Assembly: GCF_030445035.2 (NCBI RefSeq)
Contig: NC_080698.1
Coordinates: forward strand, 7,364,038 to 7,428,037
From: Dasypus novemcinctus
Lineage: Eukaryota; Chordata; Mammalia; Cingulata; Dasypodidae
Reading direction: 5' to 3'
DNA length: 64,000 nucleotides
Of this stretch, positions 1 to 10,141 are shown one piece after another; the first letter of the stretch is position 1; each line of letters opens with the position of its first letter. Below the pieces are notes generated by a model. It saw only the letters and a program-made list of their open reading frames with translations. It did not search any database and was not told the origin of the DNA. Made by a program: the position numbers and the translations under genes.

Positions 1-420
1 CACCCGGCCTTCTGCAGTCACGTCTCCCCCTGGCAATGCTTGTCCACCCTGCCTGTCCTGCCACTGTCCACTGGCCTCATCCCAGGGCTCCCTGAGGACC
101 ACGCCCTCTCCTCGCTGCAGAGGCAGCACCCGCCACGGGGGCAGCGATGCAGGGGTGCAAGTGTTTGGTGACACCCCCCCCACTCTGGGCGTGGCCCGGC
201 TGACCGCGCCTCCCGACAGCCAGCCGGGAGTGCCAGGCAAATGGGTGAGGCTGGCTCACGGAGGGACCCGGAGCCACCAGTGTCAGCCACCCGCTCCCTC
301 TCCTGACGGGGAAACTGAGGCACGGAGAGCGACGCAAGCAGCTCGCACCCTCCGCAGGCCCGCGTCCGGGGGGCAGCGGGGAAGCCCCTTCCCTAACCGG
401 CCCTCAGGCCCCGAACTCAC

Positions 421-552
421 ACTTAGCCGACCGCCCAGGGTGGGCCCGAGCGCCTGCGTGGCCTCGGCCTGGTCCAGCGCCTGCCGCATGAACAACTGGA
501 GGTCCCCGAAGAGCGCGGCTGCCCGCACCACCAGCTCCCGGGCAGGATGGTG
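421..552 (-). CDS. ALS2CL: ALS2CL fifth coding exon
   Basis: Acceptor ccccacag. The exon encodes HHPARELVVRAAALFGDLQL to LGPTLGGRLS (44 codons), with perfect donor GTGAGT at 415-420. It aligns with human HHPTRELVVNAVTLFGNLQ. Confidence 0.92.
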
Positions 553-2846
553 CTGTGGGGTGGCCGGTGAGGGGTTGTGCGGCCCTTCCCCGCCCGGTGA
601 CGGCCTCCCCGCCCCGGCCGCAGCCGGTCAGGAGGCCCGAGACCCGGCGAAGTCTGCCCCTTCCTCTCTGAGGGCGGCTGGCGCTCCTGCTCCCCCCAGG
701 GGGTGGGCGTGGGGGTCCCCCAGGGGAGTCAGGACCATCCCTCACACCCAGTCCTCACCGGGTCTACCGGGGCAGGGCTGTGATCCACTAAGACCACCAG
801 GCAGACCCACGTCTTCCGATGCCCCCTCACCCTGGCAGGGCCCCAGGGAAGTGCCGAGCCCCCCACACACCCCCGTGCCCGGGCCCTGCCTCTGCTTTCT
901 AACGGCTCCCCCGCGGGCGGCAGGCTCTGCCGGGGGCCGGCACCCACCTCCCCGACGGTGTCGCTGAGGCTGAGCAGGAGGAGCACGTACTGCTGCAGGT
1001 GCTGGGCGAGCGGCTGGCGGAGGACCTGGGCCAGTGCCGTGCCCGCGGTGCCCGCGGCGCCCTCGGAGCCCGTGCCCGCCAGCAGCTGCCGCAGCGCCTG
1101 CCGCTGGCCCCGCCAGTACTCGCTGGGGGGCACACACGCCTTCAGGCTCCCCGCCTCTGGTCCAGCCCCCCCGCCAGCGCCTCCCTGCCCCGGCTGCCCC
1201 CTCTCCCCCGGGCCAGCCCCCAGCCGACACGGCGGACCCCGCGGCAGGGTCTGAGTAGGACGGGACAGGCCGGGCAAACCTTGGCTCTGCGCAGGCATGA
1301 CCCCCCTCCCCTGCCTCCAGGCTGCCCTTATCAGTGCAGGTTAGAGCGGGAGCAGCGCTCCAGGGGGGCCACGGGGCCTCCGAGGCTTCCCCTCCCAGGC
1401 ACCCCCACCCCCCAGAGGCCCGCCAGCCCACCCCGACTCGCCTGCTCCTCTTGACCGCCTTCTGGAAGGCCTGCACCACCACGCAGCCCGTGTAGGCCTC
1501 GATGTACCTGCAGGCAGCGCACCGGAGCCCTGCAGGTGCGGCCCGCGCTCCAGACCCAGGCTCCTACCCGTGGGCTCCCCAGATCCCACCCCCCCCCAGC
1601 GGCTGTGGTCCCCCTGCATGGTGGCCTGGCTCTGGACGCTGGTGACCCCCAGTGCCGACCCAGCTAGACGGTTCAAGCTTGCACTTGGGGAGGCCCCAAA
1701 GCTCTCGAGAGGGCCCGCCTCCCCGCTAACCCCCCGCGCCCAGGCAATGCGGACCCCAAGGGAGCCCCAGCCCCGCGCTGGCCCTTACTCCACGTGGGCC
1801 TGCAGGATGCGGTCGGCGCCGCGCAGCAGCAGCAGGCCGTCCAGGCCGACGGCGTCGGGGCAGCGCAGCCTCTCCCGCAGCGAGCGCAGGCTCTCCTCCG
1901 TCACCTCCCAGAGCTGCTGGGAGCTCCTGTGCAGCTGCTGCAAGAGCCGCAGGCACTCCCGGGCCCGGGCATCCGCGGGCTCTGGCGCTGGGGCAGGAGC
2001 ACGGCCCCGCTGTGAGGAGCGGACGTGGTCCCCCCACCTCCCCGGCAGTACGGAGGCCCCAGCAGCCACACGAGGGCCAGTGGCAGCCCACAGCCCTGCA
2101 GCCGCGTCCCCACCCCTGAGGTCCTCGGGACAGGCCTGGAGTGGAGGTGTCCCCCGGCTTGGTGGAGAACGGGCAGGCTGGAAGAGGGGGCAGTGTCCAC
2201 CTCCTCACTGAACAAAGCTGGTAAGCCAGGGATGCAGTGTACTGAGACCCCGAGAGCTCTGGTTTCTTGTCCTTGGACTCCCAGGATCCAGAATGTGGCG
2301 TTCAGAGGGTCACCTAGCCTCTGCCACTTCACAGACACACGGGGGTCCCGAGAGACAGGGACCCGATCTTCAGCAGTGACATGAAACACAGACACCTGCC
2401 TTGCAGGTGGGGCCTGCCCTGGCCCCAGCAGGTGCCCTGGTGGGAGCAAGACGAGGAAGCAGGCAGAGGGCGGCTTCCAGGCCTGTGCCCCGGATGGGGT
2501 GGGATTTGGCCTGCATGTCATCTGGGTCTGGCCAGGACACGGGTTCCCGACATGGCCCTTCAGATCCCCGGGAAGGGGGCAGCCAACAACCAGGGCCAGG
2601 GCCCAGGTCCATCAGAAGACGCCACACCAAGTACCACCCCCCACCTGAGGTTGTGAAACCTGTGATTCGGGGGCGTGGTAAGGAAGGAGTCCTGGCCTTG
2701 GGCCCGGGCCTGCCGTCCCCACCACTGGAGACCCCGGACTCACTGGCCAAGAGCAGGGGCTGAAGGACGAGGCTGCTGACACGGGCGAGGGTGGCTGAGA
2801 AGACTTCCTCCAGCCGCAGCAGGGCCACCTCCTCGGGGCTGCACAT
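421..2846 (-). CDS. ALS2CL: ALS2CL, N-terminal part (5 coding exons; continues beyond left edge)
   Basis: ALS2 C-terminal-like protein is a cytoplasmic relative of alsin that acts in Rab5/endosome traffic; the full protein has a DH/PH-like N-terminal half, MORN repeats and a C-terminal VPS9 domain. Only the first 225 codons lie here: exons 2846-2744, 1987-1789, 1507-1442, 1122-948 and 552-421 (minus strand), with phases that join without a break (103+199+66+175+132=675 nt). Recognition rests on near-identity to human ALS2CL, for example MCSPEEVALLRLEEVFSATL at the start, ARECLRLLQQLH, QQLWEVTEESL, VVVQAFQK, EYWRGQRQALRQLL and QQYVLLLLSLSDTVGE, all in the DH-like region. The start codon follows an acceptor at 2859-2860. 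The third intron uses a GC donor. No exon matching the next human segment is found at 1-420. The gene lies head-to-head with TMIE, as in human. Confidence 0.95.
948..1122 (-). CDS. ALS2CL: ALS2CL fourth coding exon
   Basis: Acceptor tgccccccag. The exon encodes EYWRGQRQALRQLLAG to LLSLSDTVGE and ends in phase 0 at donor GTGGGT (942-947). The Gly/Ala/Thr-rich stretch GSEGAAGTAGTA is slightly longer than in human. Confidence 0.92.
1442..1507 (-). CDS. ALS2CL: ALS2CL third coding exon (GC donor)
   Basis: A 66-nt exon encoding YIEAYTGCVVVQAFQKAVKR plus a split Ser. The acceptor is ctgcag. The only donor that keeps the frame is AG|GCGAGT at 1436-1441, a non-canonical GC-AG junction; no GT donor gives the right phase. 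Confidence 0.88.
1789..1987 (-). CDS. ALS2CL: ALS2CL second coding exon
   Basis: Acceptor ctgccccag. The exon encodes TPEPADARARECLRLLQQLH through ADRILQAHVE and ends at donor GTAAGG (1783-1788). The 199 nt fit the flanking phases exactly. It contains most of the alpha-helical start of the DH-like domain. Confidence 0.92.
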
Positions 2847-2858
2847 GGCCAGGGCCTC
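2744..2858 (-). CDS. ALS2CL: ALS2CL first coding exon
   Basis: The exon begins after a pyrimidine-rich acceptor (gtacag) and has 12 nt of 5'UTR before the ATG at 2846-2844. It encodes MCSPEEVALL... to LLLA and ends one nucleotide into a codon at donor GTGAGT (2738-2743). Confidence 0.9.
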
Positions 2859-4779
2859 CTGTACGGGACACAGGTTAGCGGGGCAGGGTCAGCCCTATCA
2901 TTTTCAGGACGGGTTCCTGGAAGCCAGGCCCGTGGCCACTCCTCATCGGCACTGAGCGCCGAGCCCAGGGCACCTGGACTGGCCGCTGATCTTGTCCTCC
3001 TCTTTGCCTTTAGGCCCAGCTAAAGGGAGCTGGAAGAGCGAGAAAGAAGGCTTAGAACCGCAAGGAGGGCATCTCTTTTCTTTTTCTCCAAAGGTCAGAC
3101 ACTCCTCGAGTCCATTCTGGCCTGCTCCAACACCTACTGCGGCTCCCCAGTGCCCAGGGTAACATCTAGTGGTACTTTGATTACTCTAGTGGGACTCTTC
3201 TCGGTTGAGTCTCTGGAGACAGGGATATGCTCTCAGAGGGGTCCAGCCTTGTCCTAGAGGCTGTGACTTGGGGCTCCCGGTCATCTGACAGGGCTGTGCA
3301 AGCAAGGAGAGGCCTGTGGGAGGAAGGGGAGTCTGGAGGCTTCCTGCCGGAACCACGAAGGCTGGGTGGAGAGGAAGACACCGCACGCAGATAGGGGGAC
3401 GCAAGAGCACAGGCTCCGGGCGTGCGGCCTCCTTTGGATGCCCCCCGCCCCGACCTTGGGGCTGTCCCTTGGGGGAGGAGGTTTCCTGCCGGGTGACCTG
3501 ATCAGGCCTCTGAGGCTGGGAGTGGGAAGGCCTTTTGGCCCAAGACCCTCAGGTCCAGCCTCTGCCCGGCTCTGGCACTCGGAGCCTCTGGAGTTAGGAC
3601 GCTTGGGCGGAGCCGGGGGCATGGCCAGTGGGGCAGCCGATGACAGGCAGCGGGCACAGGCCCTGAAGAGCAAAGGGAAGGGGTCCCAGCCTCCCCGTGC
3701 CCTGCCCGGGGCTGCCAGACCCCACAGGGCCCCCAGGCTCCTGGCAGAGCCATGACTCGCAGGGAGTTCGCTCTGGGGTGGAGTGGGGCGGGTGCCTGGA
3801 GCTCTGGCCAAGTGCCTGGCCCGGCATTCCTGCCCCACCTTTCCTGCTGCTTTGTGGGGGGGGCGGGGGCAGGAGGGAGAGGCAGGAAGGGGAAGGCGCG
3901 CAGCTCCGCCGCAGCCATCTTCTGTGCCCAGGCGGCTCCAGCCCCAGGGAGGCGGGGGCTTCCCGGTCAACGCAGGGGAGCCCGGCCCAGGCTCCAGGTG
4001 CGCACGCCCACCTGCCGCTCGCTCACGGCTCCAGAAACTGGTGGACCAGAAAGGCCCCCCAGGAGACGACCTCAGCCCTGCGTCTGGGCTGGGAGGCACG
4101 GATGCCAGGGGAGCGGAACGGGCAGTGGGAAGAAGAGAACCCGCAGCAGGTGACTCGCAGGCTGGGAAGGGTGAACCCCAGCACCCCGGCCGAGGCCACC
4201 CCTGGAGAGGGTCTCTCTGCTCAGACTCTGCCCACCTCTCCCCGACGGGGCTGGCCCCTGCCCGGTTCTGACCGTGGGGCCGAGAATGGCCGCGGCCCTG
4301 CCTGGCTCGTCCACAGTCCTGCTCCTCTCTGGGCTTCAGTCACTGCCTCTATAAAATGGGGGTTCCTGGGGCCCCTCGGGGTGAGTCCCACAGACCCAGG
4401 CTGGCAGCCGGTCACTGGGGGACCTCTAACCCTGGGAAACTGAGTCATGCCATCCTGAGGAAAGGCCAGAGGCTAGGCCCGGCTGGTGGGGTGGCGGGAA
4501 GGTTGCATTTGAGGCTGGGGGACAGGTCTGGGGGTGCCCAGGGGATGTGGGCATCATCCTGGAGTGAGAGGGCAGGAACAGGCCAGGCACAAACATGTGG
4601 CGTGTGCACCTGGGGGGAGGGAGGGAGGCGGTGCTGAACCTTAACCGGAGGGCGACCCAGCAGGGGTACTCCCCTCCCAAACCCCCAGGCCCGCCCCCAA
4701 CCCACCTTCCTCTGGTCCAGGACGCAGCCTCCTCACCCGCTCCCTCCCTTCAGCCCTCAAGGTTACTTTGGCAGCAGGC

Positions 4780-4990
4780 TGCACCCAATGTACAGATGGA
4801 GAAACTGAGGCCCAGGAATGACAGGAGGGCTCAGAGACACCCTGTGCCAGAGGCTTGGTCCCAGGCCTCTGGCTCCCAGCCCCATCAGTCTCCCTTCAGC
4901 TCGCTGGCTCAGAGAGGCTGGGCCACTTCCTGAGAGCACACAGCAAGTTCCCGGCAGGGCCTAGCCTGCTACCTTGTTCCCAGGCAGCCT
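4780..4990. repeat. MIR SINE fragments
   Basis: Conserved MIR core words are present, such as acagatggagaaactgaggc and ctcagagaggctgggccact, followed by agcacacagcaagttcc. This is an ancient mammalian tRNA-derived SINE, in two diverged pieces, within the ALS2CL 5' intron. Confidence 0.7.
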
Positions 4991-5486
4991 TGAAGCTCAC
5001 TGTCGGGCGGGTGAGGGCAGAACCCGCCAGCCTTGGCGTGCCCAGGTGAGTCAGCTGCCAGTCCCCATGGCGATCTAACCAGCAGCCAGACCTGCTCTGG
5101 CTCCTGCATTCCTGGGCCCCAGCCACTCTCGGGGCCCTCCTGGAGGGTCACCTGGGCCTCCCCCTGCCTTCTCTCAGGCCCCTTGGCCGCACCCTGTCAT
5201 GGCACCCACTCTGGTATTTCCCGGCCTGGACAGGCAGGGAAGCTGTACCTGCTGCTGTGTGATCAGGGCCTGGGGGTGGACAGGTGGGGGAGGGCTCGCG
5301 GGGGGGGGGGCGGGGGGGCAGGGGGGCCTGAACTCGGCCTCCCTCCGCCTCTCCGAGGCTCCACGCTTCCTGCCCAGGGCGCACCTCCTGGCTCTTGCCC
5401 TGCCCGGGCCCAAGAGCCACCACAGTTCCCAGCCCGCCAGCCGGCCCAGCCTCCAGGCACTTCCCGGCGCCGGTCCCCCCGCAGAC

Positions 5487-5830
5487 GCCCCTGCCCGCAG
5501 CCGCCCTGCCCGCAGCCCCCCTGCCCTCAGCACCCCCTGCCCGCAGCCGCCCTGCCCGCAGCCCCCCTGCCCTCAGCACCCCCTGCCCTCAGCACCCCCT
5601 GCCCGCAGCGCCCTGCCTGCTCTCCCCCTGCCCTCAGCTCCCCCTGCCCGCAGCCGCCCTGCCCGCAGCCGCCCTGCCCGCAGCCCCCCTGCCCTTAGCA
5701 CCCCCTGCCCGCAGCCCCCCTGCCCTCAGCACCCCCTGCCCTCAGCACCCCCTGCCCGCAGCGCCCTGCCTGCTCTCCCCCTGCCCTCAGCTCCCCTTGC
5801 CCGCAGACCCCTGTCCGCAGCTCCCCCTGC
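5487..5830. repeat. Minisatellite, 13-bp unit with 153-bp higher-order copy
   Basis: Tandem variants of ccctgcccgcagc and ccctgccctcagc. A variant block containing gcgccctgcctgctct occurs at 5608 and again at 5761, a 153-bp offset, which shows that a multi-unit segment was duplicated. The long proline-rich open frames across it are by-products of the repeat. Confidence 0.9.
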
Positions 5831-5859
5831 GGGGCTTCTCGGTCCTTCCGCCCGGAATC

Positions 5860-6420
5860 GCCCCACGCCCCCTCCTCGGGCTGCCTCGAAGAGGGCTGGA
5901 GGCCCCGGGGCGCGGTCGCAGGGCGCCCCTCGGCCGCAGGCGGGCCACCTTGGGGCACAAGGGCGGCGCGGCTCGAGCGACGAGCCCGAAAGCCCGGGGG
6001 GAGCTCCGCAGAGGGTTGAGGCGCCGCGGGGAGTGCCAAGGCGAGAGCCCCCGAGCCCCACGAGGGGGGCACGAGCGGTGGACCCTCCACCCTTACCTGA
6101 GCGGGTGCTCCGCGCGGGGCTCCAGGGAGGCTCCGCGCTCACCGCCCGGCCCCGGCCCCGCCCTCGGTCCCGGCCCCGGCCCCGCCCCGTCTCGCCCGGG
6201 CCCGCCCCCGCCCTCGGCCCCGCCCCGGCCCCGCCCTCTGCCCCGCCCCGTCTCGCCCGGGCCCGCCCTGGCCCCGCCCCGTCTCGTCCGGGCCCGCCTC
6301 TCGTCGAGCGCCTCTGGGAGGCGGGGCGAGGCGGGGCGAGGCGGGGCGAGGCGGGGCGGGGCGGGGCGGGGCGGGGCGAGGCGGGGCGGGGCGGGGCCGG
6401 GCCGGCCTCCTGGGAGGCGG
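5860..6420 (-). promoter_or_regulatory. ALS2CL: CpG island with inferred ALS2CL noncoding first exon
   Basis: This stretch is dense in CpG and in GGGGCGGGG boxes. On the minus strand a consensus donor CAG|GTAAGG sits at 6091-6096, which would end a noncoding exon at 6097 and splice over about 3.2 kb to the 5'UTR acceptor at 2859. The TSS is not visible; I infer it lies between about 6150 and 6400. The intervening intron (2859-6090) contains MIR fragments and a 13-mer satellite but no coding signal. Confidence 0.5.
6319..6400. repeat. 10-bp GC-box tandem repeat
   Basis: Eight consecutive units of gcggggcgag / gcggggcggg / gcggggccgg from 6321. Each unit is a potential Sp1/KLF site. The repeat lies directly upstream (minus strand) of the inferred ALS2CL first exon. 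Confidence 0.9.
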
Positions 6421-9400
6421 ATCTCCGCGTCCGTCTCCTCGAGGTCTCCTTCCTGCGCCCTCCAGGGCCAAGGCTCCTGGGGCCCAGCGAGGCCAGGCAG
6501 GGAAGTGGGGTCTTGACCCCTCCGCGCCCCGCAAACACACGCCCACACGCAGACTCCCCTCCCCTCCTCGCTTCCCCTGCAGGGGCTCCGAGCAGCGTGC
6601 GGGGGGAGACCTCGTGCTCCCGGAGGCCCCCGCCCTCCGACCCAGATTCTCTGCGGGTTTGGGGCGCACTGCATGAGCGCCCCGACCTGTGCCGAGTCAC
6701 CGAGGCCGGCTCAGGGGGAGCACTGGGGGGTCGGTGAACCCCGCCGCGGATCGAGGGTGCGCCGAGGCGGCCCCGCGACCCCCTGGGCCGGCCTCCCGCG
6801 GCGTCGTGTGACCTTGGGGACGCCCACGCTTCACCCCCTCGTAGGTCCGGCACCGCCCTGCGGGGTGTGCAGCCAGCGTGTCGGCGCCAAGACCGGCGAC
6901 CTTGGAGAAGATGGGGAGGGCTGCTCCCGACGGGGAGGGACCGCGGCGCCAACCCGTGTGCCCCGCCCCCCCCCTTCCAGGAGCGCCCCCTCACGTCCCA
7001 CGGCCCCCAGCGCGCCCCTTGTAAGCCTGAGAAACAAGGCCCAGGTCCAGAGATGGGCGAGGGCAGAACGGGGGCCCTTGAGTTCTGCCAAGCTGACCCA
7101 GCCCCAAGCAGGCTGGAGAATTTTCAGGCCTCGGGCCCCTCCTGGTGACCGGCAGCCCCCCAACCCTCCTCGTGCATCCTCATCCTGGGGAGCCCTCCTT
7201 TTCCCCCACCACCCCACACCTCAAGTCCTCTGCCCTAGCTCTGGCCTCCTGTTGCCTGCACTGCCCGCACCCCAAGGGGTGGCCACCCACAGGCCCTGCC
7301 TCCCTGGCCCCTGCCTGCCTTCCACCCAAAGGCCTGCCACCCCAAGCCAGGCACCCTGCCTGACCACACTGTCCCTGGGGCCCGAGATGCCTGCCTGCCT
7401 CACAGGCGAGCTCTGCGCCCCCTGGTCAGGGGTCAAGACTTTGGGAGGATCCCTCCGTCCCCCACCTCCAGGTTCCAGGCATGGGGTCCCCCTTCCCTGC
7501 TCACATCCCTGATGGCCTGTGTGACTGTCCCCACCCCAGGTCTCCGTGGGCCAGGCACAGTTGCTGCCCCGGCAGGTGGAATGGACCTCGGGCTCCACGC
7601 TCGACGCAGGCCTCCAGAGGCTTCTCTGCGGGACCCCGGGTGTCTGCGGGGAGTGGGGAGCAGCAGAGCCCGGGCTGGCCCCTGAGCCTCACGGGGCCCT
7701 GCTGGAGAAATGGCCTTGAAGGCACCTTTTGTGGGGCGCCCCGGGGCCATGGTGGGGGGACGGCCAGCGTCCTTCCAGGATGAACAGGGGCCCCCCTGAC
7801 TGGGTGGGAGTGAGGCAGGGGACCCCTGGGGCTTGGGAGGGAGGGCCAAGGGCTGGAGGGTGACTTTGGCCACACAGGGAGAGAGAAAGGTTGTCCAGGA
7901 ACGTGTGGTCTCGCCACTTGGGACAGACAGGAGTGGGCAGGGCGGGGTCTGAGCAGGCCGAGCCCTGCTGGTTTGGCTGGGCATCCCCGCCGGCCCTGCC
8001 CACTGCCCGGCCCTCAGGTCCTCATCTGTTTGTGCTGCCCGGGCTCGGGCCCCTGGGGCTCCTCCCGGAGCTCAGACTTCCTGCTCCGGCGCATCCAGGG
8101 GAACCGGAGAGCTGCCTGAGCTCTGGGTTGGGGGGCGGTCTTCTCCCACCCACTCCCCATTCACCGGGTGGCCTCACAGGCACTGCCACACCCCAGCAGG
8201 GCAAGACCTGCCCAGCCCCTCTCTCAGCTCGCCCTTGGCTTGGGGCCAGGGGGTAGTGCTGCCACTGGGGCCCCCGCCCTTGGCCCCTGCAGCACAGCAA
8301 GGGCCCCCGCCCAGCCCCCCATGGATGTGCGCACACGCACGATGACTCCATAATCCCAGGAATGCGTGCACGCGCATTTGTGCCGCCCGAACGCACGGGC
8401 AGGGCCCCGGGTTGTCCAAGTCTGGGCGGCTGGGGTGCCGTGTACATGGGGACACGTGGGCAGGTCGTGTGCTTTGCACACACACTCACGTACCGCTCCA
8501 GGGAGCACACCCGTGTGTCGGCGACGCCAGTGGCGCTGGAGACCCCGCTCACGCCCAGGCACACCATCGGCGTGTAGAAGCGCGCGTGCGCCCAGCTCCG
8601 TGAGAGCCCTGGATGCCAGCCTGGGCGCACCCGGGAACCCCCCCCGCCTGGGCCCGGGCCCGGAGCTATTCTGGGCCAGGCCCGGGGCCAAGGAGGTCAG
8701 GGCCAGCCGGCTCCCAGCAGGCCCTGCGCTGCCCCGGCTCGGGCTGCCCAGCCCCGCCTCCCCAGCCGGAGTCCCAGCAATCCCAGCCCCCGCCTGGCTC
8801 TGAGTCGGGGTGGGGGGGCGACGGAGGCGGGGGCAGGGGGGCCGGCCCTCGCCCCTACCCCCGGCCTCTCCAGAGCCGGACCCAGAGCCCCAGACGTTTT
8901 GGGTTCCAGGAAAGAGAGTCACAACTGCCTCTGCCAAGGTTGCTAACCCTGCAGGAGCTAAAAATAGCCCGCGGGAGGAGCAGGGACTGGCGGGCTCAGG
9001 TCCACGCAGTGCCCGAAGGAGCGAAGGAGCGTTGTCTTCCAAGGAGCCAGGCTGGGAGCCAGAGGAGTCCAGAGCTCCCCGCCTCCCCAGATCTGATGGG
9101 GGTGGGGGGAGGACTGGGGGTCTCCCAGGTTCAGAAACAGAACTGGCCGTGGGCAAAGGCCTGTGCCCCAGGTGCTGTGTGAACTTAGGTAGGACCCAGC
9201 CCCTCTCTGGGCCTCCATTCCTCATGAGCAGAGAAGACAGAGATAAGAGTCATGCCCCATGCCAAAAAGCATCTTTGAAAGGAAAAGGCTTTTGGCGTTC
9301 AGGGTGTCCATCTCCCCGTGCTGTTTAGTGTTGGAGAATTGCAGACAACCTACATGTCCATTGACTGAGCAAGGTGTGATTGGGTTTTCATTCAGTGAAC

Positions 9401-9439
9401 TATTACATGGCCTTTAACAACAGTGCCAGCAGTAATCGT

Positions 9440-9570
9440 CATGCGTGGCATTTACTGAAGGCCCAGGTGCCGTGATACTGTAGTTCTATGCATTTTACAG
9501 ATGAGTGGCTGAAGCTCAGAGAGGTTGAGCAGCCTGCCTGAGGTCTCACAGCTGCCACTAGGAACACGTC
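9440..9570 (+). repeat. MIR SINE fragment
   Basis: Contains ttttacagatgagtggctga, ctcagagaggttgagcagcc and gaggtctcacagctgccac, the MIR core and 3' part in order. Confidence 0.75.
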
Positions 9571-9640
9571 TCCCAAGTCTTAGTGTAGTTTTCTGCTTCT
9601 CTTTCCTTTTCCTTTGTAGGTCAAGCAGTCCCAACCAGAA

Positions 9641-9962
9641 ATGACCCCGTGCTCCCGCTCACCCAAAAGCAGCCACTCACACCTGTGTCCCCCTTTTGCC
9701 GAACACCCAGCGCCATGACAGCAAACATCCTGCCTCTTGGAGAGGGACATCCTGAAACAGGCGCCCACCCTCCTCCACCTGCTCCCATCCCCCCAGGCAG
9801 CCCCAAGCTAAGCAGGACTTTTCCACGCCCGAGAGCATAGAAAGCAGCCCTCTGCTGTACAGGGCGGCTGGAGACCCACTTCTGACCCCCCCACGCTGGC
9901 GATTAATAAACTTTCTGCCTGAACTTTGGTCTGTCTCCAAGCCTCATTGAACCGGGGTCTGA
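9641..9962 (+). mobile_element. Possible solitary retroviral-type LTR (fossil)
   Basis: The right end reads like an R-U5 segment: an AATAAA at about 9904, then aactttggtctgtctcc, ending ggggtctgaca. The left end is uncertain (a TG at about 9615 or 9641). No internal coding region adjoins it, so if real it is a solitary, old, ERV1-like LTR. Called from shape alone; a chance resemblance is possible. Confidence 0.3.
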
Positions 9963-10039
9963 CACCTCTTGAGCATTTTTTTCTTTATTTTTAAAGGAGC
10001 TTTTATTCTATATTGCCATTTTTTCTTTATTTTAAAGGA

Positions 10040-10141
10040 GGTTTTATTTTTATTTTTATTTCTAGGAGGTACTGGGGATTGCACCCAGGAGGCCATCCAT
10101 GGGAAGCCGGTGCTCAACCACTTGAGCTACACCTGCTCCCT
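10040..10141 (-). mobile_element. tRNA-type xenarthran SINE
   Basis: On the minus strand it reads ggagcaggtgtagctcaagt (A box region) then gtgcaatccccagtacctcc (B box region), with a tail of aaataaaaataaaa. This is the short SINE type related to the DAS family. The poly-T-rich stretch 9975-10040 is its tail plus flanking sequence. Confidence 0.75.

Noticed and set aside
1-420. Search for the sixth ALS2CL coding exon
   Set aside because: No minus-strand frame resembles the next human segment (around LLQDSQDVPVTV). The stretch is intron with a MIR-like piece at about 300-352.
5199-6737. 512-codon plus-strand open frame
   Set aside because: It lies over the 13-mer satellite and the CpG island, is almost all Pro/Ala/Arg, and has equally long frames in other registers. 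Composition explains it.
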